The notes under the pieces are model-generated. The model was not told the origin of the DNA. It saw nothing but the letters and a program-made list of their open reading frames with translations, and searched no databases. The translations under genes and the position numbers were made by a program. From Undaria pinnatifida (Eukaryota; Sar; Phaeophyceae; Laminariales; Alariaceae), in the NCBI GenBank assembly GCA_012845835.1, contig JABAKD010000011.1, positions 10,230,381 to 10,294,380 of the forward strand: DNA of 64,000 bases, read 5' to 3'. Below are positions 57,181 to 64,000 of this stretch, one piece after another; position 1 is the first letter of the stretch; each line of letters begins with the position of its first letter.

Positions 57181-57720
57181 GTGAAGGGAAAGCGGGGGCC
57201 TGGTTTTGATCAAAAGCGAGCGGGTTTGGAGGGGGGCGGGGGGGGGGGGGGGGGGGGAAGGGGCAATTTGTGCATGTAAGCTATAAATCCTTTCGAGGGG
57301 ATAAATCTGACGGTTTTGGCACCAGTATATTATTGGGGGCGGGATGGGGGGGGGGGGGGGGCAGCTCAATATGTGCCTGGAAACTATACATTATTTCGAG
57401 GGGATAAATGTGACATTTTTGGAAATAATACATCAGTTTATCATGTATATCCTGGGGTAAGTCGTACAATCAGTGAGTAAAGAGAGGGTGGAGTGTTCGA
57501 GGGGGTGGGGTTGGGATGGGTTGGGGGGGGAGGGTGGGGGGTGGGGACGGGGGTGGGGGCGGGGGGACGGGGGGGGGGGGGGGGGGGGGACAGGGCTTTA
57601 GGTGAGGGGTTTGTTATACGTGTGGTGCTAGGTCTAGGCGAAGGTGCGGGTGATGGGGAAGAAGGGGGCGTTCGAGGCGGCGGGGGGGGGGGGGGGGGGG
57701 GGGGGGAACACAGCGGCATG
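57180..57720. repeat. G-rich minisatellite with long poly-G tracts
   Basis: Poly-G tracts of 12 to 30 bases at about 57237-57258, 57349-57361, 57567-57590 and 57678-57707, separated by units sharing gaaactata and gaggggataaat. Homologous to 50470-50880. Confidence 0.8.
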
Positions 57721-57879
57721 GATGGCTCTCGAAAGATAATGAGGTGATATCCTGTGCGTGAAGTGTTTATTAACGTGGCGGATTTTGATATTTGGTGGGG
57801 CGTTTGAGTCCACGTATATATTGCACGTAGTACCTATCACTACGCATACACACGACAGACGCAAGTCAAATGGAAATAA

Positions 57880-58324
57880 GAAACATAGAAAAGAAAAGAA
57901 AATAAGATAAAGGAAAGAAAAGACAAGAAAGCGAAAAAAACAAAAAAGGATAAGAAGGAAAAAAAAAGACAAGAAAAGCATATGTTAGGTTTTGACTCAT
58001 CATGAAAACATAATTTGTGGGACTTCCAATGGCCGTCACAAGATAGTGTAAGACCGCCCTGATTTTTTTGCCTTGTTGCGTTCTCTCCCCAGTGCCATCA
58101 TTGATGATGCACTTGATGCCCTCTATGAGCCCAATGCCAACTTTAGTCAGCGCCTAGGGTCTGCTAGTATGATATGTATTCATTTTTCTATTTCCCTTTC
58201 CTTGCTTCCTCTTGTCTTGTCTTTTCTTGCTTTTCTTGTTTTTTCTTTTCTTTCCTTTCCTTTTTAAAAATACATACTATAGTTTTTCCATGTACTTTTT
58301 CGAACGCACACTGGTGAGGGTCCT
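57880..58324. other. low-complexity flank, no gene
   Basis: Purine-rich aagaaaaga runs (57880-57985) and a pyrimidine-rich run (58185-58265) that are partly complementary, bounding about 200 bp. They could be ends of an inverted element. No exon. Confidence 0.35.
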
Positions 58325-59325
58325 TCCAACGCACACTGTGTCGGGCCCGGGGGGGGGGGTTCGGGGGGGGGCGCGTCGCCCCCCCCCGACACTGCTACTA
58401 GCATCCAAGCACCGTTCGGCTGCCCTGCCAACCCAGTGCTGGTGGTGCATTTTGGGACACACACACGAACACCAACACACTCTACACTGCTAGTAGTAGC
58501 ATACAAGCACCCTTCGGCTGGCCTGCCAACCCAGCGCTGGTGGTACATTTTGGGACACACACACGAACACCAACACACTCTACACTGCTAGTAGTAGCAT
58601 ACAAGCACCCTTCGGCTGGCCTGCCAACCCAGCGCTGGTTGTGCATGCGCTTGAACGTTTGCGCCTCAGCTGTTCGATCCTGCTACATCACGATGCGGGA
58701 CAACAAAAAAAAAAAACACAACACACAAACATTTCACTTCGTTGTGCCCTGGGCTGCGGACAAAAAAATCCCTTCCCAAAAACCCCTCCTCGTCCTTACA
58801 AAACCATAAAATTCAAACGGCTGCGATTCAAATCAAACGGCGTGACGAACTACACCCTCGCACGCAAACAACCACCTCGTGGGTGCATTTTGGGACACAC
58901 ACAAACACCAACACACTCTACACTGCTAGTAGTAGCATACAAGCACCCTTCGGCTGGCCTGCCAACCCAGCGCTGGTGGTGCATGCGCTTGAACGTTTGC
59001 GCCTCAGCTGTTCGATCCTGCTACATCACGATGCGGGACAACAAAAAAAAAAACAACACAACACACAAACATTTCACTTCGTTGTGCCCTGGGCTGCGGA
59101 CAAAAAAATCCCTTCCCAAAAAACCCTCCTCGTCCTTACAAAACCATAAAATTCAAACGGCTGCGATTCAAATCAAACGGCGTGACGAACTACACCCTCG
59201 CACGCAAACAACCACCTCGTGGGTGCATTTTGGGACACACACACGAACACCAACACACTCTACACTGCTAGTAGTAGCATACAAGCACCCTTCGGCTGGC
59301 CTGCCAACCCAGCGCTGGTGGTCTC
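58325..59325. repeat. nested tandem repeats (97-bp in 340-bp units)
   Basis: A ~97-bp unit (ttttgggacacacacacgaa ... ccttcggctggcctgccaac) occurs at about 58450, 58548, 58888 and 59228. A larger ~340-bp unit containing it plus gcgcttgaacgtttgcgcct and a poly-A stretch occurs twice almost identically (from about 58541 and 58881). The repeats end exactly where the Helitron-like ORF begins. Confidence 0.9.
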
Positions 59326-59331
59326 CGGAGC

Positions 59332-60862
59332 GTGCTGTGGGTGTCTGCTATGAGCCCCTTCGCTCGTTCTACGCTCCTCTGCGGCTGCGTGTTCTTCGCC
59401 CTCTTCAAACGTCACGGCGTACCACCACCTGGTGCTGCGTTTGAATCTCTGCACAACATGCAGCGGAACGTCCTTACAGCAGAGCGGTATCTTGACGACT
59501 GGGGAGACCAACTGTTCCAATACACATTTGCAGGGCTCTCTCTGCCTCATCGCTTGGAGTTCGTCCTACATCCTTCCGCCTTGCGAGGGCAACAACAATC
59601 CATTCAGCAATTGCACTGCCCGAATGGCCTCGTTCTACAGCGCCGGAACACTCGCACTGTTCCGTGCAGGGGGGATGGCAACTGCGGCTGGCACTCTCTG
59701 CTCAACGGGAACTGCACCTTCTTGGGACAGGTATGTACACGGCATTGCTTATACGCTACGCACTCAGCATGGTCACAGCTGTGTTTGTATGTACAGCGGC
59801 GTGCACACCGCTCTCGCCGCGTGTGTAGAGTACGTACATGTGTAGCGCAGCAGTACTCCCGTGTGTTTGCGTTTGTAGCATACCCGTACGTCTTCGAACC
59901 TGCTAAAGTCTACTACCTCACCTTCCACCAGCGTTCCTGCGGTGCAAATGCGTTCCGTCACCTGTGTATTCATCATCTCCTATGTATGTAGGCGTCTCCA
60001 GCTACGTGTGTGCGTCCTGTGCTTGCGTTTGTAGCGTACGCGTGCGTGTTCGAAACTGTTCGAACCCGCCATACTACCTCACCTTCCACCGGCGTTCCTG
60101 GGGTGCAAATCCCTTCCGTCGCCTGTTTATGCGTCATGTCCTATGTGTGTAGGCGTCTCCAGCTACGTCTGGGCGTCCTGTAACAATGGTTCTTGTCTTT
60201 CAGCACGTTACATCCTACACCTGCGTACAACGTAACCCATGCGCACATTGTCCTCACACCATGCGGCCTTGCCCGCCGAATTCTGCTGTTACCTTTACAG
60301 GGGACTAAATACGAGCATCCTCTCGGCGACATTCCCCGCCTCAAAAATGAAATCGCCAACTTCATCGTGCTTCACGTGACCGCCGTTCTGCAGGGGAGTT
60401 GCCGTCAGCAGAGCGTACATAGTGAAACAGTGGCCGCTCATGGTCGCCGCTTGTATGACCATACATAGGGTACAGGGTGTTGGGTTCGAGCGGGTTGCCG
60501 TGTGGATTCCGAGTAGAGGATTCTTCGCCCAGGGCCAGGGGTACACCGCTGTATCTAGGGGTAAAACTCTTGGGGGCCTATTCATAGTCTTGCCGAGTGC
60601 TGTATTGCGCGACAGAGGCGCCGCCCGCGATTTCATGAAGGACGCCTTCCACCCCCCAATGGACGCCATCAACGCGCTCGCGGAACTGCGCCGAAAAGCG
60701 CCAGCGACAGTAACCATCGACACGCGGGGGAGAAGAGTGGCGTACGCCACCCTATGGGACGCACGGGAAGCGTATGACGCCCCCGACGGTTGGAGAGGGC
60801 TTTGGCCTCGGGACGTTCACAGTAGTGGCCATGGATTGCAGGGGGTCTACAACGTAAACTAA
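59332..60862 (+). pseudogene. Helitron-like fragment: OTU-like and Pif1-like helicase segments
   Basis: First segment 59332-59730, open, contains CRGDGNCGWHSLLNG, the Asp-Gly-Asn-Cys motif of OTU cysteine proteases, and ends at CAG|GTATGT. Second segment 60204-60862 follows a tcttgtctttcag acceptor: GDIPRLKNEI resembles the Pif1 region before motif V, and MTIHRVQGVGFERVAVWIPS with GQGYTAVSRG matches motifs V and VI. The phases of the two segments disagree, and there is a frame change near 60385-60400. Motifs I to IV and any Rep nuclease are absent, so the copy is a decayed remnant. OTU domains accompany RepHel proteins in some Helitron-like elements; the assignment is inference. Confidence 0.62.
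59731..60203 (+). repeat. intron-like spacer with 161-bp tandem duplication
   Basis: tactacctcaccttccacc and cctatgtgtgtaggcgtctc recur 161 bp apart. The spacer has a GTATGT donor and TTTCAG acceptor but the flanking frames do not match. Confidence 0.6.
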
Positions 60863-60904
60863 GTTTGGTCAAGCGAACCACGTCTGTAGCGATGGACATT
60901 CCAC

Positions 60905-61045
60905 CAGTCAAGTGTGACAAAACATTCCGCCACTCCCGACCATCGTCAAGTGACTTCTCGCGCGGTCAAATGTGATAAAACATTCCGCCACTTCCGACGA
61001 TCGCCAAGTGCCTTCTCGCGCAGCGAGTCACCAGTCATGTGTGAC
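60905..61045. repeat. ~58-bp tandem repeat
   Basis: Two units of gtgacaaaacattccgccac..cgccaagtg..cttctcgcgc and a partial third, just after the Helitron-like stop codon. Confidence 0.7.
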
Positions 61046-61084
61046 AAAAAACTTCTCCTCTTTACACCAAAAAGCACTTGACGA

Positions 61085-61249
61085 AACATGTATTGTTGTA
61101 TCATAGATGGTGGAATTTGAACCCACGACCCAGAAAAAAACATGGTCCGTCGACGACGCCATTTGTGAAGGACTTAGAGGGGTATTAGTCCGTTTGACCA
61201 CTTGCGAAAGGTTAACCAATAGCTTACCCAAACTAAGCTATATAACGCA
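61085..61249 (-). mobile_element. truncated TRIM copy
   Basis: On the minus strand, an LTR (61164-61249), the adjacent PBS (gacgacgcca complement) and the first part of the interior are present; the rest is missing. Confidence 0.72.
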
Positions 61250-61560
61250 AGACAGCACGAAATAAACGATAAAAAATTAGGGTGGAGAGATGCGGTGGAT
61301 GACAGCGGCCACACTATTACTACTGCCGCCACCATGACACGTACTACCAGGAAGAGGTATCTGGTACTTTGCTAAACGACTGTTGGATATAGCTACTACA
61401 ACTCACTCCTACTGCTTCTACTGTCAGACCATACCATATGACGTGGGCCACTTTGTTGCGCAATCTGTCCGTGTCCGCTAAAAAAAACACGGTTAAAAAA
61501 TTAGTTGCCGCTTCTCCGTTAGAGCCTCTCTCTCCGTTAGAGCCCCTCTCTCCGAGAGGG

Positions 61561-61627
<67 letters not shown>
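61561..61627. repeat. (CT)n microsatellite
   Basis: About 33 ct units with one interruption. Confidence 0.95.
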
Positions 61628-61630
<3 letters not shown>

Positions 61631-62079
61631 CGCTCTGTGTGAGAGAGCAGGTGTATAGAGTACACAAAAAAAACTTTTATCCGAAACACACACACCCAAA
61701 AAAAAGTCCGACCCAAAATCTTTATCCGACATCTCCCATATATATCTCGCTCACTCTCCAACCAACTGTAAATAACAATTGATATTCGACTTGGACCCTC
61801 CGAAAATGGAGAGGCGCTGTGTTAGCGGTCATTATTGTATAGGGAGGCGGGGGCCTGGGTCGCAAGGAGGGGTCAGTCAGCTGAACTAACATGATAATAG
61901 TTGACCGCTGACCGACGGAAGGCAAGGGCCGTCCACCACGCAGACCCTCTCCCTCTCTCTAACTCCCTATGATTCTATCTCTCTTGTGCAAGAACGACAA
62001 GCCTGCAGCAGTCTAGTAGTGTTGAAGAAAAAAACCTTTTGCAACAACGTAACGAGATTCTTCCGATGATTTCGGGTTA

Positions 62080-62169
62080 TAACCCCTTTAGGAGCCCCGA
62101 AACCCACATCCCTATACTAATTCCAAGTGATTTTGTCCCAAAAACAGGTTTCCAGTTGTAAAGGCGTTA
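62080..62169. mobile_element. MITE-B copy (90 bp)
   Basis: Left taacccctttagg, right tgtaaaggcgtta; interior ctatactaattccaagtgat. Its right end abuts the TRIM inserted at 62170. Confidence 0.7.
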
Positions 62170-62439
62170 TGTTAAGGAATTAGTGGGGTATTAGTCCGTT
62201 TGACCACTTGCAAAAGGTTAACCAATAGCTTACCCAAACTACGCCTTACAACACTCTCCCCCCCTGAAACGGCGGGATAGCAGGTCGGCCGAATATACGG
62301 CGGACCTCTGTCAATATCCAAGCCGTTTCATTTCCTGGGGATACCAGGGAGAGTATTTTTTAAGTTCGGCATGGGGAAAATCTGAAAACGGGAGCCGTAC
62401 GAGGCTCCTTTTAGCTTACCCAAACTAAGCCTTATAACA
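62170..62439 (-). mobile_element. TRIM copy with internal deletion
   Basis: The 3' LTR is 62170-62253 (tgttaagg to ttacaaca, on the plus strand), the polypyrimidine complement of the PPT follows, and a 28-bp remnant of the 5' LTR lies at 62412-62439. gtta flanks both sides (62166-62169, 62440-62443). The PBS region is replaced by a short cgggagccgtacgaggctcc palindrome-like sequence. Confidence 0.8.
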
Positions 62440-62675
62440 GTTACAAGGAGCCCCGTCATTTGGAAAAATATTTAGACAGAATGGGGTATACCTTGATATC
62501 TCTATCATCACAATTTAGAGTCCTGTCGTCGCAATTTAATATCGATCCCTCCCACAGGGGAGAGGGGCGGGGGGGCGGGGGGGGTTGGTACTCGTTCGTT
62601 GCCTGCCTTACTCAGTCATTTGAGCATTTACCACGCACCCCTTTCGAGGCGGAGGCACCGTTCCCACTCCTAGTA

Positions 62676-63050
62676 GAGTTAAATGTCTCAGTTGAGTAAG
62701 TTATTGGTTAACCTTTAGCAAGTGGTCAAACGGACTAACACCCCACTAATTCCTTAACAAATGGCGTCGTCGACAGACCAGACTTTTTTGGGGTCGTCGG
62801 TTCAAATCCCACCATCCAAAATAATATACCTCTTCAGACTTTCCCCATGTCGAGCTTGAAAAACACTCTCCCCGGTATCCCCAGGAAATGAAACCGCTTG
62901 GATAATTGACAGGTCCGCCCATATATCCGGCCGACCTGCTATCCCGCCGTTTCAGGGTGGGAGATGGTTTATAAGGCTTAGTTTGGGTAAGCTATTGGCT
63001 AACCTTGTGCAAGTGGTCAAACAGACTAATACCACACTATTTCCTAAACA
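62676..63050 (+). mobile_element. TRIM copy, diverged 5' LTR
   Basis: Left LTR about 62676-62759 (start diverged), PBS-like tggcgtcgtcg at 62762, interior shared, right LTR 62965-63050 with tggtttataagg at its start. Confidence 0.75.
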
Positions 63051-63279
63051 GACGCCGCCAAAATTTTGGCGCTCATTTGGTACGTTTTTTCCATGCCAGG
63101 GTATATATTACATGAAAGAATTAGCTTGTGAAGTGTCTGATCTCTTTCCTGTTTGGCCGCCTATGGCCAGAGAAGGAGGGCGGGGGGGGGTGGTATGACT
63201 CATTCCATCGTAGGAGTGCCGCAGAAATTTCTGATATGACAGCATGTGATGAGGAGGACCTAAGCATCTCACCACAAAC

Positions 63280-63744
63280 ATGACTTGGAAGGCGTTCGCT
63301 CGTGCAAAACCCGGCCAATACTTCCATGCGCTAGTCGTTAAAACTGACATACTCGTTGAAAGTATCAGACGAACCGGGTATATAGTGGATATAATTAGAC
63401 TAAGGGAGGCTGTTACAGACACAGGCCACCTCTTCGCAGGCTTCTCTACTATTAATAGACAGGTTTCACGTTGGTCACTCACTTGTACTAGTGTACTAGA
63501 TAAGCTCTCGTCTTTAGTTGCACACACGCCACCGGACGAACTGAACAGCGTTCAATTCCGCGACGCAAAAAGCCTTTTGTCCCCTTTTTCCTATACGCAC
63601 ATACATGCCTTCAAAGGCATGCGGAAAAACCTTTTATATCCAGCCGTGAATCCCATATCTCACGCCTTGTCAGGCTCCCAGTGGAACACCACAACATGGA
63701 GCTCAACCGGTCAGATGACTCCCATAGTCCTCCTGGTGTCTTAA
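63280..63744 (+). CDS. 154-codon ORF, unknown
   Basis: ATG at 63280 to TAA at 63742. The first ~110 residues (QYFHALVVKTDILVESIRRT, TSVLDKLSSLVAHTPPDEL) are ordinary in composition and the end is less so. The opposite strand is partly open too. No motif recognised. It may be part of a larger repeat or gene cut by neighbouring TRIM insertions. Confidence 0.33.
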   Translation: MTWKAFARAKPGQYFHALVVKTDILVESIRRTGYIVDIIRLREAVTDTGHLFAGFSTINRQVSRWSLTCTSVLDKLSSLVAHTPPDELNSVQFRDAKSLLSPFSYTHIHAFKGMRKNLLYPAVNPISHALSGSQWNTTTWSSTGQMTPIVLLVS

Positions 63745-64000
63745 TTTAAGTTGGGGGGGGGGCAATGGCCCTGTCGGGGTGACTTAGTCTAATATCTAAA
63801 TATCGACCACCACCCCCGAGAAAACAGGGGAGGGGGGGGGCATGTCTGATGTCTTAGCACAATATCTACATATATACCCCCGCCCGAAAGGAAAGGGGGG
63901 GGGGGGATATTCCTGGTGTCTTAACACAGTATGTAAATATCGTTCCCCCCCCCCCGGAAAATCAAGAGGGGGGGGGGAAGGGGGGGGGGTATATTCCTGG
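63745..64000. repeat. poly-G/poly-C minisatellite at window edge
   Basis: Three to four units of about 75-85 bp share cctggtgtctta, aatatctaaatatcg and paired C- and G-runs. The array continues past the window end. Confidence 0.85.

Noticed and set aside
58325-59325. CRISPR-like array
   Set aside because: Units of 97 and 340 bp with no short uniform repeat or unique spacers, in a eukaryotic context.
58641-59444. 267-codon plus-strand ORF
   Set aside because: Spans the 340-bp tandem repeats and is a different frame from the OTU-like segment.

Overview
This is nuclear DNA of a eukaryote with GC-rich exons, GT-AG introns of 0.3 to 5 kb, and AT-rich, repeat-laden intergenic and intronic DNA. 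There are no operons, Shine-Dalgarno sites, rRNA genes or CRISPR arrays. Homopolymer-rich proteins, long introns and small transposons suggest a protist or alga. A stramenopile such as a brown alga is my best guess, but that is inference and no marker gene proves it.

Two intron-containing genes can be assembled by hand on the minus strand. (1) 12172 to 2939: five exons whose phases all agree encode about 977 residues. The protein is Gln/Ser/Pro/Ala-rich, with a seven-heptad leucine-zipper-like coiled coil and a basic tail containing an AT-hook-like GRPRK. Its function is not recognised. (2) 44036 to 21920: eleven phase-compatible exons encode a PTEN-family phosphoinositide phosphatase. It has a phosphatase domain with a CX5R P-loop and a C2 domain, then an exceptionally long disordered tail with 11 Thr-Pro motifs, a coiled coil and a basic C-terminus. 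The 5' exon or exons upstream of 44036 were not found. Its P-loop is unusual (HCKKEKGR, against HCKAGKGR in PTEN).

Nearly everything else is mobile or tandem repeat DNA. The families are: a MITE with 20-bp TIRs starting gacgcgtgctacgatagagg; a second TIR element nested in one copy of it; a 90-bp TIR element (taacccctttagg); a 490-bp TIR element (45647-46136); a 1.17-kb TIR element inside a PTEN intron (35551-36723); a family of miniature LTR retrotransposons (TRIMs) with 84-bp LTRs, PBS, polypurine tract and 4-bp target duplications (46.7, 47.7, 55.5, 61.2, 62.2 and 62.7 kb); a GC-rich ~450-bp family crowded into 52.2-56.6 kb; and a decayed Helitron-like ORF with OTU-like and Pif1-like helicase motifs (59.3-60.9 kb).

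The microsatellites are large and diverse: (CAAAG)n of ~490 bp, (AGTAGC)n, (GGGTAA)n, (CGGGT)n, (ACAAG)n, (GAGATT)n, G-rich minisatellites and others. Many lie in the PTEN introns, and several abut 3' splice sites. A plus-strand exon pair at 53.5-53.9 kb is separated by a 56-nt intron that resembles part of the neighbouring repeat family.
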